Source of the DNA: Actinomycetes bacterium
GTDB taxonomy: Bacteria > Actinomycetota > Actinomycetes > Actinomycetales > Dermatophilaceae
DNA: 11,573 nucleotides
Direction: 5' to 3'
Assembly (NCBI GenBank): GCA_023451855.1
Contig: JAEXXY010000335.1
Location: forward strand, 1-11,573
The notes beneath the pieces are model-generated. The model did no database searches. It was given only the letters and a program-made list of their open reading frames with translations, and was not told where the DNA came from. Every line of letters starts with the position of its first letter. Position 1 is the first letter of the stretch. The position numbers were made by a program, and so were the translations under genes. Shown here piece after piece: positions 6,470 through 11,573 of the stretch.

Positions 6470-6475
6470 TACCCT
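6470..6475 (+). promoter_or_regulatory. Candidate leaderless -10 box of the fadH-like gene
   Basis: TACCCT fits TAnnnT and ends 6 nt before the GTG at 6482. It faces the CACAAT box of the divergent monooxygenase across 40 bp, so any bound regulator would affect both genes. Confidence 0.5.
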
Positions 6476-6481
6476 CGAGCG

Positions 6482-8500
6482 GTGAGCCCGTACCCGCATC
6501 TGCTCGAACCCCTCGACCTCGGCTTCACGACGCTGCGCAACCGCGTCGTCATGGGCTCGATGCACACGGGCCTCGAGGACCGGGCCCGCGACCTCGACCG
6601 GCTCGCCACGTACTTCGCCGAGCGGGCCCGCGGCGGGGCGGGGCTCATCGTCACCGGCGGTTTCGCCCCGAACCTCGAGGGGACCCTCTACCCCGGTGGG
6701 TCGGCGCTCGTCACGTCGCGGCAGGCGCGCAGGCACCGCCGCATCACCGACGCCGTGCACCGCGAGGGCGGCAAGATCGCGCTGCAGATCCTGCATGCCG
6801 GGCGCTACGCGTACCACCCTGCATCGGTCGCTCCGAGCCGCCTCAAGGCACCCATCACCCCCTTCACGCCGCGCGCCCTGTCGACCCGCGGCGTCGAGCG
6901 CACCGTCCGCGCCTACGCCCGCTGCGCGCGCCTGGCCCGCGAGGCCGGCTACGACGGCGTCGAGATCATGGCCTCCGAGGGCTACCTGCTCAACCAGTTC
7001 CTCGCGCCCCGGACCAACCACCGCACGGACCGCTACGGTGGCTCCCCCGAGAACCGGCGCCGCCTGCCCGTCGAGGTCGTCCGCGCCGTCCGCGAGGCAG
7101 CCGGCGAGGACTTCGTCGTCGTGTACCGCCTGTCGATGCTCGACCTCGTGCCCGACGGCCAGTCGTGGGACGAGGTCGTCGCCCTGGCCCGCGAGGTCGA
7201 GGCCGCCGGCGCGACGATCATCAACACCGGCATCGGCTGGCACGAGGCGCGCGTGCCGACGATCGTCACGTCGGTGCCGCGCGGCGCCTTCACCCGGGTG
7301 ACGGCGAAGCTGCGGCCCGAGGTCTCGATCCCCGTCGTGGCGTCCAACCGCATCACGATGCCCGACCTCGCCGAGCAGGCTCTCGCCGACGGCAGCGCCG
7401 ACCTCGTCTCGATGGCGCGCCCCTTCCTCGCCGACCCCGAGTGGGTCCGCAAGGCCGAGCAGGACCGTGCCGACGAGATCAACACGTGCATCGCGTGCAA
7501 CCAGGCCTGCCTCGACCACACCTTCGCCAAGAAGACCGCGACGTGCCTCGTCAACCCGCGCGCGGCCCACGAGACCGTCCTCGTGCTCGCCCCGACGCGT
7601 CAGGCCAAGACGGTCGCGGTCGTCGGCGCCGGCCCGGCGGGTCTCGCCGCGGCCACGTCGCTCGCCGAGCGCGGCCACCGCGTCGAGCTGTTCGAGGCCG
7701 GCGAGGACATCGGCGGCCAGTTCGCCCTCGCGATGCGCATCCCCGGCAAGGAGGAGTTCGCCGAGACGATCCGCTACTACCGGCGCCGCCTCGAGCTGAC
7801 CGGCGTCAAGGTGCACCTCGGCCGCCGCGCCGAGGCGGCCGACCTCACCGAGTTCGACGAGGTCGTCGTGGCCACCGGCGTCGAGCCCCGGATCCCCGAC
7901 GTGCCCGGCATCGACCACCCGAAGGTCGTCACCTACGCCGCTGCGGTGCGTGGCGAGGCCCCGGTCGGCCGACGCGTCGCCGTCATGGGTGCCGGCGGCA
8001 TCGGGGTCGACGTGTCGGAGCTCCTCACGCACACGGCCTCGCCCCTCACCGTCGAGCAGTGGATGGCCGAGTGGGGCGTCGGGTCGCCCGACGCGTCACG
8101 CGGCGGCCTCGTCGACCCACGACCCGAGGCGTCGCCCCGGGAGGTGCACCTGCTCCAGCGCAAGGACACCCCGATCGGCAGGGGACTCGGCAGGACGACG
8201 GGCTGGGTTCATCGAGCAGCCTTGAAGGCCAAGGGAGTCCAGCACCACGTGGGCGTCAACTACGAGCGCGTGGACGACGCCGGGCTGCACATCACGCACG
8301 GTCCGGACCGCACCGACCCGCAGGTGCTCGACGTCGACACCGTGGTGCTGTGCACGGGCCAGGAGTCGGTGAACGGGCTGACCGCCACACTCGTGGGCCT
8401 GGGCGTGCCCGTCCACGTCATCGGCGGCGCCGAGGTGGCCGCCGAGCTCGACGCCAAGCGGGCCATCCGCCAGGGTACCGAGCTCGCCGCGCGGATCTAG
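6482..8500 (+). CDS. fadH: 2,4-dienoyl-CoA reductase, FadH type (FMN, 4Fe-4S, FAD)
   Basis: The product has 672 residues, the same length I recall for E. coli FadH, which reduces 2,4-dienoyl-CoA with NADPH so that polyunsaturated fatty acids can enter beta-oxidation. The old-yellow-enzyme barrel occupies about residues 1-330, with LQILHAGRYA at 101-110, the catalytic Tyr168 in SEGYLLNQF, and His254 in GIGWHEARVPT (E. coli Tyr166 and His252). The 4Fe-4S ligands are Cys336, Cys339, Cys343 and Cys355 (C-x2-C-x3-C-x11-C), each again offset by two. The FAD/NADPH half begins with VVGAGPAGLAAA at 380-391, with a second dinucleotide motif, MGAGGIG, at 502-508. All key residues are kept. A broader role as a trimethylamine- or enoate-reductase relative is possible but less likely given the Tyr/His pair. 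The GTG at 6482 is supported by a TACCCT box at leaderless spacing. It is divergent from the ethA-like gene and ends at a strong hairpin. Confidence 0.94.
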   Translation: MSPYPHLLEPLDLGFTTLRNRVVMGSMHTGLEDRARDLDRLATYFAERARGGAGLIVTGGFAPNLEGTLYPGGSALVTSRQARRHRRITDAVHREGGKIALQILHAGRYAYHPASVAPSRLKAPITPFTPRALSTRGVERTVRAYARCARLAREAGYDGVEIMASEGYLLNQFLAPRTNHRTDRYGGSPENRRRLPVEVVRAVREAAGEDFVVVYRLSMLDLVPDGQSWDEVVALAREVEAAGATIINTGIGWHEARVPTIVTSVPRGAFTRVTAKLRPEVSIPVVASNRITMPDLAEQALADGSADLVSMARPFLADPEWVRKAEQDRADEINTCIACNQACLDHTFAKKTATCLVNPRAAHETVLVLAPTRQAKTVAVVGAGPAGLAAATSLAERGHRVELFEAGEDIGGQFALAMRIPGKEEFAETIRYYRRRLELTGVKVHLGRRAEAADLTEFDEVVVATGVEPRIPDVPGIDHPKVVTYAAAVRGEAPVGRRVAVMGAGGIGVDVSELLTHTASPLTVEQWMAEWGVGSPDASRGGLVDPRPEASPREVHLLQRKDTPIGRGLGRTTGWVHRAALKAKGVQHHVGVNYERVDDAGLHITHGPDRTDPQVLDVDTVVLCTGQESVNGLTATLVGLGVPVHVIGGAEVAAELDAKRAIRQGTELAARI

Positions 8501-8518
8501 GCCCGACGACGTCGGGCC
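8500..8518. terminator. Compact 8-bp hairpin overlapping the fadH stop codon
   Basis: GGCCCGAC (8500-8507) pairs perfectly with GTCGGGCC (8511-8518) around a 3-nt loop. The last base of the fadH TAG stop is in the stem. The right arm is shared with the larger hairpin at 8510-8546, so the two are mutually exclusive. Confidence 0.5.
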
Positions 8519-8546
8519 GCCACCCGCTCGGGGTGACGGCCCGACG
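8510..8546. terminator. Strong bidirectional terminator hairpin between fadH-like and ScyD/ScyE-like genes
   Basis: CGTCGGGCCG (8510-8519) pairs perfectly with CGGCCCGACG (8537-8546). After a single C/A mismatch, CACCC (8521-8525) pairs with GGGTG (8531-8535) around a 5-nt loop: 15 base pairs in all. It lies between convergent genes with stops at 8500 and 8561 and should work from both sides. No T-tract follows, as is common for actinomycete terminators. Confidence 0.65.
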
Positions 8547-8560
8547 CCCTGCGCGCTCCG

Positions 8561-9682
8561 TCAGTGGTGCAGGCGCACCTTCATGACGGCGCCGGCACCC
8601 GGCGGGCAGAAGGTGCTGCACGTCGTGACGTACGCCGATCCGTCGCGGATCGCGACGCCGTAGGGGGTCGGCAGGCCGCCTGCGACGACGCGGTGCGAGC
8701 TCGACCACGGCCGCACCGCGACGAGGTCGCCGGGGCCGCCCGACAGCAGGCCCGTCGCCGACAGCTCGACGGCGTAGAGGCGGCCGTGCTCGTCGAACGC
8801 CAGCGACGTGACATTGGTCAGCCCGGTGGCGTAGGCCTTCGGCTGGTGCCCCGGCACGATCCGCCAGATCGTCGACGACCCGGCCTCGAAGGGGAACCCG
8901 ACGAGCTGCGAGACGTACCAGGCGCCGTCCGGTCCCTTGACGACGTCGGTCGGCACGGCGTCCGCCTGGAACCCGACGGGAACGGGTCCGGGCTTCGTCG
9001 TCGGCACGGGCTTGAGCACCCCGACCGTCGACCCGCCGTGACGCGTCGAGATCACGGCGTTGCCGCCCGCGTCGGCCACGACGAAGCCGTTGCCCTTGCG
9101 TGCGAGGCCGACGGCGTTGCTGTCGATGTCGGTGCCGTCGGGGTTCGCCTTCTTCTCGAACTTCGCGACGTCGAAGAACAGCTTCACGCCCTTACCCGGG
9201 TGGCGCAGGTCGCCGGTGACGACGGTGCCGAGCAGCTTTGCAGCAGTGCCGAACCCGGCGCGGTAGGCGGGACTGCCCCCGAGCCCGATCGCCAGGGCGA
9301 AGCGGTGGTTGCCCGTGAAGGTGATGTCGCTCGGGCCGATGACATCGTTGTCGCCGCCCACCGACGGCAACCCCCGGACGACGCGGGTGACGCCGTGCTT
9401 GCCGACCTTCGCCACCGAGCCGGTGAGGCCGAAGCAGACCTCGCCGAGCTCGCTGGTCTGGCACGGCCCCTTGCCGCCGAGGCCGGCCTCGACGACGTAG
9501 AGCTGACCACCCGGGCTGAAGGCGAGCTGTCTCGGGTTGTTGAGGCCCGATGCGACGAGCCGCGGACCGTTGTCGTGGGCTCCCGCCGGGGCGCCACCCC
9601 AGAGGCCGGCCACGACGGCGACGGCCGCAGCGGCCACGGTGATGCCGCGGCGTTTCCTGGCTCTTTCCATGGTGCTTCTCAT
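8561..9682 (-). CDS. Secreted ScyD/ScyE-family beta-propeller protein
   Basis: The 373-residue product begins with a classical Sec signal peptide: a basic n-region (ERARKRRG), a hydrophobic stretch at about 14-29, and APAGA before a likely cut after Ala35. No anchor or lipobox cysteine is seen, so it is probably exported free. The mature part starts RLVASGLNNPRQLAFSPGGQ then LYVVEAGLGG (41-70), with PC at 73-74 and CFGLTGSVAKV from Cys83. It shows repeated propeller-blade phrases (GPSDITFTGNHRFALAIGLGG, VLKGP-like PTDVVKGPDGAWYVSQLVG, VTSLAFDEHGRLYAVELS, PYGVAIRDGSAYVTT). This matches the ScyD/ScyE family, named from cyanobacterial scytonemin clusters; actinomycete members have no known function. 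A Cys pair (355, 359) near the C-terminus and Cys74/Cys83 could form disulfides. The ATG at 9682 has AGGAGG 7 nt upstream; an inner ATG at 9670 is less well placed. Confidence 0.9.
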   Translation of the reverse strand: MRSTMERARKRRGITVAAAAVAVVAGLWGGAPAGAHDNGPRLVASGLNNPRQLAFSPGGQLYVVEAGLGGKGPCQTSELGEVCFGLTGSVAKVGKHGVTRVVRGLPSVGGDNDVIGPSDITFTGNHRFALAIGLGGSPAYRAGFGTAAKLLGTVVTGDLRHPGKGVKLFFDVAKFEKKANPDGTDIDSNAVGLARKGNGFVVADAGGNAVISTRHGGSTVGVLKPVPTTKPGPVPVGFQADAVPTDVVKGPDGAWYVSQLVGFPFEAGSSTIWRIVPGHQPKAYATGLTNVTSLAFDEHGRLYAVELSATGLLSGGPGDLVAVRPWSSSHRVVAGGLPTPYGVAIRDGSAYVTTCSTFCPPGAGAVMKVRLHH

Positions 9683-9689
9683 GCGTGTT

Positions 9690-9695
9690 CCTCCT
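9690..9695 (-). promoter_or_regulatory. Perfect Shine-Dalgarno deciding the ATG at 9682
   Basis: AGGAGG on the minus strand with 7-nt spacing to the ATG at 9682. It is the strongest ribosome site in the window and contrasts with the leaderless-looking starts elsewhere. The gene therefore has a true 5' leader, whose promoter I cannot place securely. TAGCCT on the minus strand at 9755-9760 is one candidate -10. Confidence 0.8.
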
Positions 9696-9921
9696 GAGTA
9701 CTCGACCCTCGGTCGTCGGCGACGCCGGAGGCTGGTGCCTCTCCCCCTCTCGGCAGGCTACGACCGGGCTCCGGGCCGCACCGGCGAACCGGACAGCGCG
9801 CGGCTTTCGTCCGCGAACGTGCTGATCGCGGCCTTCGGGCATCGGTCAGGAATCGAGAAGCGCCGGCCGCCCGGTCGTCCGAGACTGGTGACACCACCAC
9901 GACACAGAGGGGAACCCAGCG
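9696..9921. other. Divergent intergenic region between ScyD/ScyE-like and DUF1801 genes
   Basis: This is the longest gene-free gap in the window. It holds a GAGTACTC palindrome (9696-9703) next to the ribosome site of the minus-strand gene. A CCGG-CGAA-CCGG mini-hairpin lies at 9781-9792, and a CGCGG/CCGCG stem with a 7-nt loop at 9799-9815. GAGGGG (9907-9912) lies 9 nt before the ATG at 9922 and is its ribosome site. No coding frame with believable protein content is seen, and no clear -35/-10 pair. Confidence 0.4.
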
Positions 9922-10365
9922 ATGAGCACCACCACGAAGCGGACGAGCCCGGCCTTCACCGACGACGAGAAGGCGGCGATGAAGGAGCGCGCGAGCGAGG
10001 TCAAGGCCTCCCGCCGGAAGGGCGCCGACCCGGCCGAGGCGAGGGCCCAGCTGCTCGCGAAGATCGCCGAGATGGCCGACGAGGACCGCGCGATGGCCGA
10101 GGGCGTCCTGGCCCTCGTCGAGAAGGCGGCGCCCGATCTCGTGCCCGGCACCTGGTACGGCATGCCGTCGTGGTCGAAGGGCGGCAAGGTCGTCTGCTTC
10201 TTCCAGCCGGCCGCGAAGTTCAAGGCGCGCTACTCGACGCTCGGGTTCAACGACCCCGCGACCCTCGACGACGGCGACGCCTGGCCGGTCGCCTACGCCC
10301 TGCTGAGGCTGACCCCTGCCGTCGAGAAGCAGCTCACCGCCGTCCTGCGCAAGGCAGCCGGCTGA
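9922..10365 (+). CDS. DUF1801 domain-containing protein
   Basis: The 147-residue cytoplasmic protein has a highly charged helical N-terminus (FTDDEKAAMKERASEVKAS, 12-30) followed by LLAKIAEMADEDRAMAEGV (44-62). The DUF1801 core follows, with PDLVPGTWYGMPSW at 71-84, GGKVVCFFQPAAKFKARYSTLGF at 87-109 and WPVAYAL at 121-127. DUF1801 belongs to the YdhG-like group with a frataxin-like fold; some relatives are described as iron chaperones, but no iron ligand set can be proved here. Length and order match actinobacterial members of the family as I know them. A GAGGGG lies 9 nt before the ATG at 9922. The gene is divergent from the secreted propeller gene across 239 bp and convergent with the LLM oxidoreductase, so it is probably transcribed alone. 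Confidence 0.9.
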   Translation: MSTTTKRTSPAFTDDEKAAMKERASEVKASRRKGADPAEARAQLLAKIAEMADEDRAMAEGVLALVEKAAPDLVPGTWYGMPSWSKGGKVVCFFQPAAKFKARYSTLGFNDPATLDDGDAWPVAYALLRLTPAVEKQLTAVLRKAAG

Positions 10366-10385
10366 CGGCCGCGACGCCTCAGCCG
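10359..10385. terminator. Convergent hairpin built from both stop codons
   Basis: CGGCTGA (10359-10365) pairs perfectly with TCAGCCG (10379-10385). After one bulged C, GGC (10367-10369) pairs with GCC (10376-10378) around a 6-nt loop. The forward TGA stop (10363-10365) pairs directly with the complement of the reverse TGA stop (10379-10381). It is a likely bidirectional terminator, without a T-tract. Confidence 0.5.
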
Positions 10386-11407
10386 AGCTGTTCGCGCACC
10401 CGGGGCACGACCTCCTCGGCGTACAGCCGGATGCACTCCGCGCGCTGCTCGTGCGGCAGGGTGCCCATCGAGTACTTGAGCTGGAAGCGGGAGGCCCCGA
10501 GCACCTGCAGCGTGTCGACGATCTTGGCGGCCACGGTCTCCGGTGACCCGCAGTACACCGCGCCGTCACGTCCGAGCTGGGCCAGTGCCTGCTCCTTGGT
10601 CATCGGCGCCCAGCGGCGTTCGCGGCCGAGCTTGTTCATGTAGGGCAGGAAGTGCGGGAGGAACTCCTCGACGGCCTGCTCGTCGGTGGCCGCGACGTAG
10701 CCGGGAGAGTGCACACCGATCGGCAGCTCGGGCTTGCCCATCTCCGACAGCGCCCGGCGGTAGAGGTCGGCGAGGGGCGCGAACTGCCGCGAGGCGCCGC
10801 CGATGATGGCGATGACGACGGGGAAGCCGTAGTGCGCGGCCCGCACGACCGACTGAGGGGTGCCGCCGACCCCGACCCACACCGGCAGCCGACCGGACTC
10901 GGTGGCGGGCATGATGCGGTCGACCTGGACCGGTGGCCGGGTCGAGCCCTCCCACCGCACCGGCTGCTCGCGGACGACAGCGGCGAGCAGGTCGAGCTTC
11001 TCCTCGAAGAGGGTCTCGTAGTCGGACAGGTCGAGACCGAAGAGCGGGAACGACTCGATGAACGAGCCTCTGCCGACGGTGATCTCGGCGCGGCCGTTCG
11101 ACACGGCGTCGACCGTCGCAAAACGCTGGAAGACGCGAATCGGGTCGTCCGACGACAGCACCGTCACCGACGTGCCGAGCCGGATCCGCTCGGTCCGCGT
11201 CGCGATGGCCGCGAGCAGGGTGTCGGGTGCGCTGATGGCGTAGTCGGGCCGGTGGTGCTCGCCGACCCCGAAGAAGTCGAGGCCGAGCCGGTCGGCGAGC
11301 TCGCCCTCGGCCAGGACCTCGCGCAGCACGACCGCTGGGTGAAGCGGCTGCCCGTCGGGGCCGTTCGCGATGTCACCGAAGGTGTCGAGGCCGAGTTCGA
11401 GGGGCAT
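10379..11407 (-). CDS. LLM class flavin-dependent oxidoreductase (Atu2307/SP_0267-like)
   Basis: The 342-residue protein is a bacterial-luciferase-like TIM barrel that would use reduced FMN and oxygen, or F420 in some relatives, to oxidise a small organic substrate. Landmarks are LELGLDTFGDI at 3-13, GVGEHHRPDYAISAP at 47-61, IRLGTSVTVLSSDDP at 75-89 with the family non-proline cis-peptide region, GRAEITVGRGSF at 105-116 and ESFPLFGLDL at 118-127, and PVWVGVGGTPQSV in the second half. The EHHRPDY and GSFIESFPLFG strings point to the small-protein LLM subgroup typified by Atu2307/SP_0267, whose substrate I do not know. The ATG at 11407 has a TACGAT box ending 6 nt upstream and no Shine-Dalgarno, suggesting a leaderless mRNA. 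The preceding minus-strand gene ends only 21 nt upstream, so read-through is also possible. Confidence 0.92.
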   Translation of the reverse strand: MPLELGLDTFGDIANGPDGQPLHPAVVLREVLAEGELADRLGLDFFGVGEHHRPDYAISAPDTLLAAIATRTERIRLGTSVTVLSSDDPIRVFQRFATVDAVSNGRAEITVGRGSFIESFPLFGLDLSDYETLFEEKLDLLAAVVREQPVRWEGSTRPPVQVDRIMPATESGRLPVWVGVGGTPQSVVRAAHYGFPVVIAIIGGASRQFAPLADLYRRALSEMGKPELPIGVHSPGYVAATDEQAVEEFLPHFLPYMNKLGRERRWAPMTKEQALAQLGRDGAVYCGSPETVAAKIVDTLQVLGASRFQLKYSMGTLPHEQRAECIRLYAEEVVPRVREQLG

Positions 11408-11413
11408 GTGCCC

Positions 11414-11419
11414 ATCGTA
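11414..11419 (-). promoter_or_regulatory. Candidate leaderless -10 box of the LLM oxidoreductase gene
   Basis: TACGAT (two bases from TATAAT, full TAnnnT match) on the minus strand ends exactly 6 nt before the ATG at 11407. It lies 9 nt after the stop of the preceding gene, so the LLM gene may have its own promoter within a very short gap. Confidence 0.5.
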
Positions 11420-11428
11420 GGGAGGGCC

Positions 11429-11573
11429 TCAGCCGGCGAGGCGCCACGCGCGTCGGGCGTCGGGGTCCCACCGGCGCACCGTGGCGACGGCGCCGTCGAG
11501 CGGGCGCGTGCGGCCGAGGGCGGCGAGTGCCTCGCCGACCTGACGCGAACCGAGGCCGCGCGCGAGCGTCACG
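11429..11573 (-). CDS. C-terminal end of an unidentified gene, runs off right edge
   Basis: On the minus strand a frame stays open from the window edge to a TGA at 11429-11431, giving 47 visible complete codons. The fragment includes LARGLGSRQVGEALAALGR and ends VRRWDPDARRAWRLAG. Third positions are almost all G or C, as in the neighbouring genes, which supports real coding. The visible part is basic and helical in character, with no catalytic motif, membrane segment or metal cluster. I do not recognise the family. A start inside the window is unlikely, as the only early candidate (GTG at 11572) has no visible upstream signal. Its stop is 21 nt from the start of the LLM oxidoreductase on the same strand, so the two could share transcripts. 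Confidence 0.6.
   Translation of the reverse strand, partial: VTLARGLGSRQVGEALAALGRTRPLDGAVATVRRWDPDARRAWRLAG

Noticed and set aside
6449..8032. A 527-codon minus-strand frame opposite the fadH-like gene
   Set aside because: It is antisense to a 672-residue enzyme with all catalytic and Fe-S residues. Its Asp/Gly/Val/Arg-rich translation is typical of reverse-strand codon bias.
8564..9697. A 377-codon plus-strand frame opposite the ScyD/ScyE-like gene
   Set aside because: The minus strand has a signal peptide, perfect ribosome site and family motifs; the plus frame has none.
9849..9880. GGAAT followed by GTC about 20 nt later upstream of the DUF1801 gene, resembling an ECF sigma promoter
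   Set aside because: The spacing is longer than the usual 16-18 nt and the -10 part is incomplete, so it is no better than chance in this composition.
1..11573. A hidden defence, mobile or biosynthetic system
   Set aside because: No recombinase, transposase, toxin-antitoxin pair, nuclease, CRISPR-like periodic repeat, NRPS/PKS or phage motif was seen on either strand. The genes are mainly stand-alone metabolic enzymes.

Overview
This is a high-GC, gene-dense window that reads as an actinomycete chromosome. The evidence is the strong G/C third-position bias, frequent GTG starts, a complete EthA-type monooxygenase closely resembling the mycobacterial protein, actinobacterial families such as DUF4921 and a TY-Chap-like protein, and several start codons carrying a promoter -10 box exactly where leaderless transcription would place it. 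A Micrococcales (Intrasporangiaceae-like) host is plausible, but that is only a guess. I see no mobile element, CRISPR array, tRNA, rRNA or phage gene. The region looks like ordinary core or metabolic chromosome.

Layout. 1-542 (-): N-terminal part of a SWIM zinc-finger protein, probably a SNF2-type helicase, running off the left edge. 609-1564 (+): a hotdog-fold acyl-CoA thioesterase overlapping by 4 nt a small TY-Chap/YbjN-like protein. 1585-3416 (-): a two-gene operon of an NADPH:quinone oxidoreductase followed, with a 4-nt overlap, by a short-chain dehydrogenase. 3516-4808 (+): a DUF4921 protein with GalT/HIT-type catalytic motifs. 4966-6417 (-): an EthA-like Baeyer-Villiger monooxygenase, divergent across 64 bp from 6482-8500 (+), a 672-residue FadH-type 2,4-dienoyl-CoA reductase. 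8561-9682 (-): a secreted ScyD/ScyE-family beta-propeller protein. 9922-10365 (+): a DUF1801 protein. 10379-11407 (-): an LLM-class flavin-dependent oxidoreductase. 11429-11573 (-): the C-terminal end of an unidentified gene running off the right edge.

How the genes may work together. Five redox enzymes (quinone reductase, SDR, Baeyer-Villiger monooxygenase, dienoyl-CoA reductase, LLM monooxygenase) and a thioesterase suggest lipid or xenobiotic carbonyl turnover. Only the SDR/quinone reductase pair and the thioesterase/TY-Chap pair look like true operons. The strongest non-coding signals are a repeated promoter geometry (an nAnnnT hexamer ending exactly 6 nt before the start codon at six genes) and hairpins at all four convergent gene junctions, two of which pair the facing stop codons. 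No clearly new defence, mobile or secretion system is visible.
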